Translations under genes and position numbers: made by a program | In this document: piece after piece, positions 1 through 5,039 of the stretch | How positions within the stretch are numbered: position 1 is the stretch's first letter | How the letters are laid out: each line of letters starts with the position of its first letter | Assembly (NCBI GenBank): GCA_027041035.1 | Contig: JALULB010000356.1 | Location: 1-6,737 of the forward strand | Direction of reading: 5' to 3' | Length of the DNA: 6,737 bases | DNA from: Sedimenticola sp. | GTDB taxonomy: Bacteria > Pseudomonadota > Gammaproteobacteria > Chromatiales > Chromatiaceae | Notes under the pieces: model-generated | Told to the model about the DNA's origin: nothing | Databases searched by the model: none | The model's input: the letters and a program-made list of their open reading frames with translations, nothing else

Positions 1-1
1 T

Positions 2-115
2 TGCTATGTCGCCGATATGCATTGGCCGGCGTTCAATATCGCCGACGCGGCGATCAGCGTCGGGGTCGTGTTGCTGATTATCGCAAGCCTGAAGAGTGGC
101 AAGCCGGAGACCTGA
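2..115 (+). CDS. lspA: Lipoprotein signal peptidase (signal peptidase II), C-terminal fragment
   Basis: This is the 3' end of a gene that begins before the window; 37 codons and the stop are present. The peptide contains HWPAFNIADAAISVGVVLLI and ends in a short basic tail (KSGKPET). In LspA the Asp of the FN-[IVL]-AD block is one of the two catalytic aspartates of this inner-membrane aspartyl protease, which removes the signal peptide from diacylated prolipoproteins. The hydrophobic run after that Asp fits the last transmembrane helix. The next gene starts 3 bases after the stop, so the two are probably co-transcribed. In Escherichia coli the gene after lspA encodes the FKBP FkpB; here it is a PHP phosphatase. 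The family call is confident although only the last fifth or so is visible. Confidence 0.93.
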   Translation, partial: CYVADMHWPAFNIADAAISVGVVLLIIASLKSGKPET

Positions 116-118
116 AAT

Positions 119-838
119 ATGATCGACATGCATAGCCATATCCTGCCGGGCGTGGATGATGGCGCCCAGGTGCTGGAGGATGCGCTGGAGATGCTGCGTA
201 TCGCGCGCGCGGATGGCGTCGAGGTGCAGGTGCTGACGCCGCATATCCACCTGGATCGTTACCCGAATACGCGCGAGTCGCTGCAACAGACCTTCGACAG
301 CTTTCAGCGTCAGGTGGCCGACAACGGGGTGGATATCGAGCTGCGACTGGCGGCCGAACTGCGCATCGGCCCGGAGTTGGTGCGGCTGGCGAACGACGAT
401 GGCCTGCCCTGGCTGGGTTCCTGGCGGGGGCGGCATGTGATGTTGATGGAGTTTCCGCACAGCAGCATCCCGGCGGGCTCGGAGAACATGGTTGCCTGGC
501 TGATACAGCGGGATATCCTGCCGATGATCGCTCACCCCGAGCGCAATCAGGCGTTGCAGAGTCGTCCGTCCAAGCTGGACCCCTTCCTTGCCGCGGGCTG
601 CCTGTTGCAGGTGACCGCCGGCAGCCTGACCGGCCAGTTCGGCGCCGAGGCGCGGAGCCTGGCGGAAAGCCTGCTGCTGGCGGATCGGGTCACCCTGTTG
701 GCCACCGATGCGCACAATCTGGCGTACCGACCGCCGAACCTGTCCTCGGGCGTGGCGGCGGCGGCCCGCTTGATCGGCGAAGCGGCGGCACGGCGTCTGG
801 TCGAGGAAAACCCGCGTGGCATGCTGGAAGCCGCCTGA
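119..838 (+). CDS. CpsB/YwqE-like PHP-domain tyrosine-protein phosphatase
   Basis: A 239-residue protein of the PHP metal-dependent phosphoesterase superfamily, closest by motif to the CpsB/YwqE/Wzb-type phosphotyrosine phosphatases that control exopolysaccharide assembly kinases. Visible metal-site motifs are MIDMHSHILPGVDDG at the N-terminus (H5, H7, D14), PHIH (H42), E80, the IAHPERN block (H139, E141) and ATDAHN (D197, H199). Together these are the expected PHP ligand set, and the length is normal for the family. The ATG is preceded by GGAG at 106-109, 9 bases upstream, inside the end of lspA. There is no signal peptide, so it should be cytoplasmic. No capsule or BY-kinase gene is visible nearby, so the physiological substrate is unknown; a phosphoesterase with another substrate cannot be excluded. 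The stop lies 5 bases from the convergent ampD stop, leaving no room for a separate terminator. Confidence 0.85.
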   Translation: MIDMHSHILPGVDDGAQVLEDALEMLRIARADGVEVQVLTPHIHLDRYPNTRESLQQTFDSFQRQVADNGVDIELRLAAELRIGPELVRLANDDGLPWLGSWRGRHVMLMEFPHSSIPAGSENMVAWLIQRDILPMIAHPERNQALQSRPSKLDPFLAAGCLLQVTAGSLTGQFGAEARSLAESLLLADRVTLLATDAHNLAYRPPNLSSGVAAAARLIGEAAARRLVEENPRGMLEAA

Positions 839-843
839 AGTGC

Positions 844-1392
844 TTATAGCGAGGCCAGATAGCGATGCCAGTCGAAGGCAGGGCCCGGATCGGTCTTGCG
901 TCCCGGCGCGATGTCGCAATGGCCGGTGATCCGCCGCGGGCGCAGGTCGGGATAATGGCGCAGCAGGGCGCGGGTGGCATCGCTCAACGCGGCGTATTGC
1001 GCATCCGTATAAGGGGTGTCGTCGGTTCCTTCCAGTTCGATGCCGATGGAAAAATCGTTGCAGCATTCCCGGTCGTCATAACAGGAGACCCCGGCGTGCC
1101 AGGCGCGTAGATCGAACGGCACGAACTGGGTGATGTCTCCATGCCGGTCGATGAGCAGATGGGCGGACACGCGCAGATCGTGAATCCCGGCGAAATAGGG
1201 GTGTTGGCCGGGATCCAGGCGGTTCATGAACAGATCCTCTATCGCTTTGCCGCCGAACTCGCCGGGTGGCAGGCTGATGTTGTGTATCACCAGGAGATCG
1301 ATGGCCGTGCCCGCCGGCCGAGGGTCGCAATTCGCGGATGCCAAGTGCCTGGCCGCCAGTAGCCAGCCGTCGTGTATCTTGGGTGTCGACAT
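844..1392 (-). CDS. ampD: 1,6-anhydro-N-acetylmuramyl-L-alanine amidase AmpD
   Basis: A 182-residue cytoplasmic zinc amidase that cleaves the bond between anhydro-N-acetylmuramic acid and L-Ala in recycled muropeptides. In many Gram-negatives this removes the inducing signal for AmpR/ampC. Zinc ligands fit the amidase_2 family: H37 (VIHNISLPP), H158 (TGHCDIAPGRK) and D168 (KTDPGPAFDW). Lys166 and the Glu in SIGIELEG (E119 or E121) match the catalytic positions, and the H158 to D168 spacing of ten residues is that of characterised AmpD. There is no signal peptide, which favours AmpD over the envelope paralogues. The start is the first ATG of the frame and is supported by homologous N-terminal content (DGWLLAARHLASANCDPRP). 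Only a weak GGAA lies 10 bases upstream. It converges on the PHP phosphatase gene and is divergent from the DUF1631 gene across about 470 non-coding bases. No clear promoter was recognised. Confidence 0.95.
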   Translation of the reverse strand: MSTPKIHDGWLLAARHLASANCDPRPAGTAIDLLVIHNISLPPGEFGGKAIEDLFMNRLDPGQHPYFAGIHDLRVSAHLLIDRHGDITQFVPFDLRAWHAGVSCYDDRECCNDFSIGIELEGTDDTPYTDAQYAALSDATRALLRHYPDLRPRRITGHCDIAPGRKTDPGPAFDWHRYLASL

Positions 1393-1522
1393 GGGTGTGT
1401 TTTTCCAGTTGGGCCGTTGTGTCGCGAGAAACGTGACGCAGTCCGGGTTTTCGAATCGGCCGGCTTCAGTCGCGATGCGCTCGGTCGCCTATTGAGTATG
1501 GGCTGTCGCCACGCAATGAACG
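1393..1522. other. Intergenic stretch upstream of ampD, nothing recognised
   Basis: These 130 bases separate the ampD start from the first hairpin element. They should hold the ampD promoter on the minus strand, but I see no convincing -35/-10 pair there. Short open frames that cross it have no recognisable content and mostly overlap ampD antisense. Base composition resembles the coding regions, so a decayed gene end is possible but unsupported. Confidence 0.4.
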
Positions 1523-1691
1523 CTAGGAGCCTGTCGGATTATGGGGGATCGTAGCGAGAAGGTGGGAGAGCGAGGTCAAATGTTCCCGGTTTTGAGGCGC
1601 ATAGTGGACCTATGTAACGAAAAAACGGGAACATTTGACCTCGCTCTCCCATCTTCGCAGTAGATTCATCCATAATCCGACAGGCTCCTAG
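1523..1691. mobile_element. MITE-like long-hairpin element, copy 1
   Basis: A near-palindromic unit of about 169 bases. The outer arms are a perfect 22-base inverted repeat (1523-1544 with 1670-1691) beginning CTAGGAGCCTGTCGGATTA. Then come 18 poorly paired positions, and then a perfect 26-base inner inverted repeat (1563-1588 with 1626-1651, TGGGAGAGCGAGG...). The tip has a small CATAG/CTATG stem at 1600-1614. Both ends show TA or CTAG, fitting a target duplication of TA (or CTAG, which cannot be told from an arm extension because it is palindromic). It encodes nothing. A diverged, opposite-orientation copy lies at 4456-4621. TA duplication would suit IS630/Tc1-mariner or some IS5 subgroups, but the parent transposon is not identified. 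Confidence 0.8.
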
Positions 1692-1740
1692 CCTGTGCAT
1701 TTCATTTGTCGATTGGCCTGGGTTGGGTGAATTGAATGCG

Positions 1741-1768
1741 CAATTGTGATGTGTCTCACGTGCAATTG
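1741..1768. promoter_or_regulatory. CRP/Vfr-like operator
   Basis: TGTGA (1745-1749), six bases, then TCACG (1756-1760) match the CRP consensus half-sites in 9 of 10 positions. They are flanked by CAATTG at 1741-1746 and 1763-1768, which extends the dyad. The centre is 1752.5. If the TATAGT at 1781-1786 is the -10 of the DUF1631 gene and transcription starts near 1794, the centre is at about -41.5, the class II activator position. The site is seen in the sequence; its use by a CRP-family protein is inference, and FNR-type or other regulators remain possible. Confidence 0.55.
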
Positions 1769-1793
1769 TTAAATTTGACGTATAGTTGATAAA
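1766..1793 (+). promoter_or_regulatory. Probable promoter for the DUF1631 gene
   Basis: An AT-rich patch contains TATAGT (1781-1786), which lacks a good -35 at 17 bases, as expected for an activator-dependent promoter given the CRP-like dyad just upstream. An alternative pair is TTGTTA (1766-1771) and GATAAA (1788-1793) with a 16-base spacer. Either would start transcription at about 1793-1800, leaving a leader of some 60 bases before the preferred ATG at 1860. Confidence 0.45.
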
Positions 1794-1859
1794 AGGTTTG
1801 TGTCGGAATCATACCCCGATTCCTGCCGCGTTCTGAATTGTTGCTGGAAGATCAGGAAA

Positions 1860-4049
1860 ATGCCAAAAGAAGATAATATCGTGTCGTTGACCGGTGTGCG
1901 TAATTCGAGCCTGAGTCCTCAGGTGAAGGCCATCGTGGCGGATTCCCGGGCCGTGATCGGGCAGACGCTTCCAGTTCTGGTCGAGGGGTTGTTCGAACAG
2001 CTCGATGACGCGATGTATCATCTGGCGGAGAAATCCGGCAGCGATGCCCTGCAGACCTCCTACTTCCATACCATGCGCGAGTTGCGCAAGGCCAAGGATG
2101 CCATCTCCACCCGCTTCGCCAGCCAGGTGTTGCTCCACTTCGACCGCTTCTGGTCGTCCGGCGGCACCGCGCAGCGTTCGACATCCTCTGGATTCACCGA
2201 GTCCGGCGGGCTGGAGCTGGTTGGCGAAGCGCAGCTCGAAGAGTCGCTGGCGATCAGCAATATCATCTCGAAAGCGGAGAACCGCTACCATCGCGAGCTG
2301 TTCGCGCTGAATCACCGATACAGCCATCTTACCGGCACGGATGAGCTGACATCGGTCGACAACCCGATTGGCCCGGCGGTACTGAGCAACACCTTCCAGG
2401 AGGCTATCTCGGTGCTGGACGCCGACGTGCCGATGAAGCTGGTCATCTTCAAGCTGTTCGACCGGCATGTGATCGCCTATATCGGCGGTCTGTATGACGA
2501 GCTGAACGATCTGCTGCAAAAGGCCGGCGTGCTGCCCAAGCTCAACCCGATGATCAAGCGCAACCCGGTGGCGCCGGCGGTCGAGAAACACAGACGTGTC
2601 GAAGAAGTCGAGGCTCCGGATGACGACGGCGAGGTGGACCAGGCTCAGACACGCCTGTTCAACAGCCTGACGGAGCTGTTGGCCGCGCAGCGTGCCGGCA
2701 TGCCGGCGTCCGGCAGTCTGGGTTCCGTCCGTCATGTCGATCAAAGCGAGCTGCTGGCGGCATTGAACGCGGTACAGCAATCGGTGTCGAGCGGCCAGTT
2801 GCTGCGCTCTCCGGAAGAGGTGAAGGCGCAGCTCGGCGAGCAGCTTGGACTGGATCCGGCCGCGGTCGGCGTGCATTCACTGGGTACCGCGGATGCGGAT
2901 ACGCTCGATGTGATATCGATGCTGTTCGATTTTCTCGTCGAGGATCGGAACCTGCCGGACGCAATGAAGGTCTTGCTGGGGCGCTTGCAGATCCCGATGC
3001 TGAAGGCGGCGATCCTCGATCGTTCTTTCTTCAGCAAGCGCCATCATCCCGCGCGTCTGTTGTTGAACGAACTGGCGCAGGCGGCCGTCGGCTGGAGCGA
3101 TGACGGCGAACGTGGCCCGGACAGCCTGTATGGTCGCATGGAGGCCGCCGTAGAGCGTGTCACCGAAGGTTTCGACACGGACATCAAGCTGTTCACCGAG
3201 GTGGAAGAAGAGTTTCGCGCTTTCTTCAAGCGCGAGAGCCATGGCGCCGAGTTGGTGGAGAAGCGCGTCTGCCGGGTCAACGAGGGCAAGGAGCAGTTGG
3301 CCCAGGCACGCAAGGCGGTGAACGCCCTGATGCGCGACAAACTGATGATGCGCGAGGGCGTGCCGGTGGTGGTACGCAATATGTTGCGCGATGCCTGGAA
3401 GGACGTCATGGTGCTGGTCTACCTGAAAAACGGGCCGGACAGCGCGAAATGGGACGCAACCGCGTCGCTGGTCGACCAGCTGCTCTGGAGCGTGGAACCT
3501 AAGCACGAACCGCAGGATCGGAAACAACTGCTGGATGCGATCCCCTCGTTGTTGAAGGGCTTGCGCGAGGGCTTGAATGAGATCTCTTTCGATCAGCATC
3601 GCATCGCGCGCTTGTTCAAGGAGTTACAGGAGTGCCATGTCGCCTGCCTGAAAGCACGTGCCGTCGAAACCTTGCCGATAGACCAGGTGCGGGAGGATGT
3701 CGTGGATGAAGACACCCTTATCGTCGAGGAGCCCAGCGACGATATCGAGGAGAGCGCCCAGCAGCAGGCCGAATCGCTGGAAGTGGGTACCTGGGTCGAG
3801 TTTCGGGACGGCGACGGCGAGAGCAAGCGCCTGAAACTGTCGTGGAAAAGCCGCGTCAGCAACAATTGCCTGTTCGTCAATCGCAAGGGCGTGAAAGCGC
3901 TGGAGCTGACGCTGCAAGAGCTCGCGCAAGCGTTCCAGGACGGCTCGGTGACGGTATTGGCCGAGGCGGGCAAGCCGTTGATGGATCGCGCCATGAACGC
4001 GATGCTTTCGACGCTGAAGAAGCATACCGGGGGCGGTGCTTCCGCCTGA
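1860..4049 (+). CDS. DUF1631 family protein, function unknown
   Basis: A 729-residue soluble protein of the DUF1631 family, which some databases mislabel as thymidine phosphorylase. Nothing in it resembles that enzyme. Most of the chain is predicted by eye to be alpha-helical, with charged segments such as FHTMRELRKAKDAI near the N-terminus. Two acidic, low-complexity linkers break it, at about residues 243-258 and 615-638. After the second, residues 639-729 form a compact basic, beta-rich module (GTWVEFRDGDG, RLKLSWKSRVSNNCLFVNRKG) that resembles a PilZ-like barrel but lacks the c-di-GMP-binding RxxxR and DxSxxG motifs. The frame stays open back to a GTG at 1800. I prefer the ATG at 1860 because GGAAG lies 9 bases upstream and the predicted transcript starts near 1794; the 20 extra residues (SCRVLNCCWK...) look untypical. 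From memory, the same gene lies between ampD and nadC in P. aeruginosa. Confidence 0.88.
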   Translation: MPKEDNIVSLTGVRNSSLSPQVKAIVADSRAVIGQTLPVLVEGLFEQLDDAMYHLAEKSGSDALQTSYFHTMRELRKAKDAISTRFASQVLLHFDRFWSSGGTAQRSTSSGFTESGGLELVGEAQLEESLAISNIISKAENRYHRELFALNHRYSHLTGTDELTSVDNPIGPAVLSNTFQEAISVLDADVPMKLVIFKLFDRHVIAYIGGLYDELNDLLQKAGVLPKLNPMIKRNPVAPAVEKHRRVEEVEAPDDDGEVDQAQTRLFNSLTELLAAQRAGMPASGSLGSVRHVDQSELLAALNAVQQSVSSGQLLRSPEEVKAQLGEQLGLDPAAVGVHSLGTADADTLDVISMLFDFLVEDRNLPDAMKVLLGRLQIPMLKAAILDRSFFSKRHHPARLLLNELAQAAVGWSDDGERGPDSLYGRMEAAVERVTEGFDTDIKLFTEVEEEFRAFFKRESHGAELVEKRVCRVNEGKEQLAQARKAVNALMRDKLMMREGVPVVVRNMLRDAWKDVMVLVYLKNGPDSAKWDATASLVDQLLWSVEPKHEPQDRKQLLDAIPSLLKGLREGLNEISFDQHRIARLFKELQECHVACLKARAVETLPIDQVREDVVDEDTLIVEEPSDDIEESAQQQAESLEVGTWVEFRDGDGESKRLKLSWKSRVSNNCLFVNRKGVKALELTLQELAQAFQDGSVTVLAEAGKPLMDRAMNAMLSTLKKHTGGGASA

Positions 4050-4079
4050 AACCCGCCACCTCCGCGTTCCAAAAGGGCT

Positions 4080-4124
4080 ATAGGTTACATCCCGGTAACG
4101 ATCCACAATTGCGTTGATCTGACG
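4080..4124 (-). repeat. Inverted partial copy of the GTAAC-rich repeat
   Basis: Read on the minus strand, this segment matches the interior of the element at 4243-4289. GTTACATCCCGGTAACGATC (4084-4103) is the reverse complement of 4266-4285 with one mismatch. TTGATCTGACG (4114-4124) is the exact reverse complement of 4243-4253. The region between them also aligns with small differences. No element terminus is recognisable, so it looks like a truncated older copy; alternatively the two arms form one large hairpin. Confidence 0.65.
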
Positions 4125-4176
4125 ACAACAGGGGCAATCCGAGGCGTGACACGCGGCTTGGTGAACGGCTCTACAT

Positions 4177-4391
4177 GAGTAGTTGTAACTACTCAGCGAG
4201 CAGATCAAATAAAGGGTAACTGCTCAGATCGCCGCTGAAATGCGTCAGATCAAGGCAAAAAATGTGATCGTTACAGGGATGTAACTTATTAGGGCAATGC
4301 AGGAGCAATTGCCGGTTTACGAGTGTAAATGACCATTTTTGAACGCAGAGCTGGCGCATTTCAGCGGTTAGCTGAGCAGTTACGAGTAGTT
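4177..4391. mobile_element. Small non-coding element with IS66-like ends and 8-base flanking repeats
   Basis: The proposed element spans 4185-4383 (199 bases). It starts GTAACTACTCAG and ends CTGAGCAGTTAC, a 12-base terminal inverted repeat with one mismatch. The octamer GAGTAGTT occurs immediately outside both ends (4177-4184 and 4384-4391). IS66-family elements are known for ends beginning GTAA and for 8-base target duplications, so this could be a MITE of that family. A longer inverted repeat also exists: 4216-4248 against 4351-4383, 29 of 33 positions. The left end therefore carries the end motif twice, 31 bases apart. No coding content was seen. A caution is that GAGTAGTT is itself part of the end motif on the opposite strand, so the duplication could be chance or reflect insertion into an older element end. 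Confidence 0.6.
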
Positions 4392-4402
4392 ACCGATAAT
4401 TT

Positions 4403-4411
4403 TGGTATAGT
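4403..4411 (+). promoter_or_regulatory. Extended -10 promoter-like sequence
   Basis: TGGTATAGT matches the extended -10 consensus TGNTATAAT in 8 of 9 positions and is followed by a GCGCGC discriminator. No -35 is evident. The predicted start, near 4418, falls inside the left arm of the terminator hairpin that follows. It is therefore either a chance match or a promoter whose transcript begins with the hairpin. It is the best promoter match upstream of the FKBP-nadC genes, though the second hairpin element and the terminator lie between. Confidence 0.3.
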
Positions 4412-4415
4412 GCGC

Positions 4416-4448
4416 GCGCCAGCAGTCGATCGCTGCTGGCGCATTTTT
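4416..4448 (+). terminator. Intrinsic terminator
   Basis: GCGCCAGCAG (4416-4425) and CTGCTGGCGC (4433-4442) form a perfect 10-bp stem with a 7-base loop, followed by ATTTTTAT. On the plus strand this is a textbook rho-independent terminator. It is the first one downstream of the DUF1631 gene, about 370 bases past its stop, because the repeat cluster lies in between. It should insulate the FKBP-nadC operon. Confidence 0.8.
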
Positions 4449-4455
4449 ATGTCTA

Positions 4456-4621
4456 TAGGAGGCTGTCGGATTTAGGAGTAATCTACTGCGGCAGTAGGGA
4501 ATCGGTCTATTTTTCCGATCTTTTTTGTTAAATAGTCACCACTATTCGCCTCAAAAGATCGAAAAACTCGCCTCGATTCCCCACTGCCTCGCTACGATTC
4601 CCTAAACCCGACAGCCTCCTA
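4456..4621. mobile_element. MITE-like long-hairpin element, copy 2
   Basis: A 166-base near-palindrome related to the element at 1523-1691 but in the opposite orientation. The outer arms TAGGAGGCTGTCGG pair with the right end, with 20 of the first 21 positions matching. The tip is AATAGT/ACTATT with loop CACC (4531-4546). Shared with copy 1 are the terminal sequence, the box ATCTACTGCG on one arm against ATCGTAGCGAG on the other, and TTTTGAGGCG next to the tip. The middle of the stem differs from copy 1 but still pairs imperfectly within this copy. TA is present at both boundaries, fitting a TA target duplication. It sits between the terminator and the leader hairpin of the FKBP gene. Confidence 0.78.
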
Positions 4622-4673
4622 GCCTCCGCCACCCAAAGGCCGGATATTTCCGAGGTTTGGATGGCGGAGGCTA
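4620..4673 (+). promoter_or_regulatory. Leader hairpin upstream of the FKBP gene
   Basis: TAGCCTCCGCCA (4620-4631) pairs perfectly with TGGCGGAGGCTA (4662-4673). Inside it CCAAA/TTTGG and then CGGA/TCCG continue the stem, giving a long interrupted hairpin. No T-run follows, so it is unlikely to be an intrinsic terminator. It ends 11 bases before the Shine-Dalgarno sequence GAGGTGAG at 4685-4692 and would lie in the mRNA leader if transcription starts upstream. A role in mRNA stability or translation control is possible; no known riboswitch was recognised. Confidence 0.6.
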
Positions 4674-4694
4674 TATTGTTCAGCGAGGTGAGTC

Positions 4695-5039
4695 ATGGCG
4701 GAAAGAATGACCGATTCCGGTCTGAAGATCGAGGATCTTGTAGAAGGCGAGGGCAGTGTCGCGAATGCAGGAGACAAGGTCTCGGTGCATTACACTGGTT
4801 GGTTGACCGATGGGAGCAAGTTCGATTCCAGCGTGGACAGAAACGAACCCTTCCAGTTTCCACTCGGTGGTGGTCGGGTGATACGCGGCTGGGACGAGGG
4901 CGTCCAGGGGATGAAGCCCGGAGGCAAGCGCAAGCTCACGATCCCGCCGCAGCTGGGATACGGCGCGGCGGGTGCCGGTGGGGTGATCCCGGGTAATGCG
5001 ACCCTGGTCTTCGAGGTCGAACTGCTGGAGATCCTTTGA
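4695..5039 (+). CDS. FKBP-type peptidyl-prolyl cis-trans isomerase, cytoplasmic
   Basis: A 114-residue single-domain FKBP, the size of eukaryotic FKBP12. It catalyses cis-trans isomerisation of Xaa-Pro bonds. The active-site signature is complete: VHYTG (Tyr), KFDSS (Phe-Asp), the R and F of [16 protein letters not shown] (Val-Ile and the pocket Trp), LGYGAAG (Tyr) and [10 protein letters not shown] (Phe). There is no IF-domain insertion of the SlyD/FkpB kind and no signal peptide, so it should act in the cytoplasm. The ATG is preceded by a strong GAGGTGAG at 4685-4692; a second Met at codon 5 is a less likely start. It overlaps nadC by 4 bases and is probably the first gene of an operon with nadC and the secreted FKBP. 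A link to NAD synthesis is not established. Confidence 0.93.
   Translation: MAERMTDSGLKIEDLVEGEGSVANAGDKVSVHYTGWLTDGSKFDSSVDRNEPFQFPLGGGRVIRGWDEGVQGMKPGGKRKLTIPPQLGYGAAGAGGVIPGNATLVFEVELLEIL

Noticed and set aside
1800..1859. GTG start for the DUF1631 gene at 1800
   Set aside because: The likely transcript start at about 1794 leaves almost no leader, the extra 20 residues look unlike protein-coding sequence, and ATG 1860 has GGAAG at good spacing. It remains possible.
1809..2876. Long open frame antisense to the DUF1631 gene (355 codons)
   Set aside because: It lies wholly within a well-supported coding gene. The composition is Arg/Gln/His-rich with no recognisable motif, as expected for the shadow of a GC-rich gene.
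4084..4393. CRISPR array or iteron-type origin suggested by the repeated GTAAC words
   Set aside because: Repeats are short, irregularly spaced and in both orientations, with no spacers, no cas or rep gene, and matching element-end motifs. Mobile-element remnants explain them better.
4403..4448. tRNA or stable RNA start suggested by TATAGT followed by GCGCGC
   Set aside because: The following sequence is a simple terminator hairpin with a T-run, and no cloverleaf can be drawn.
4661..4996. Open frame starting at ATG 4661 and overlapping the FKBP gene
   Set aside because: It begins inside the leader hairpin, its product has no family motif, and it overlaps a complete FKBP domain in another frame.
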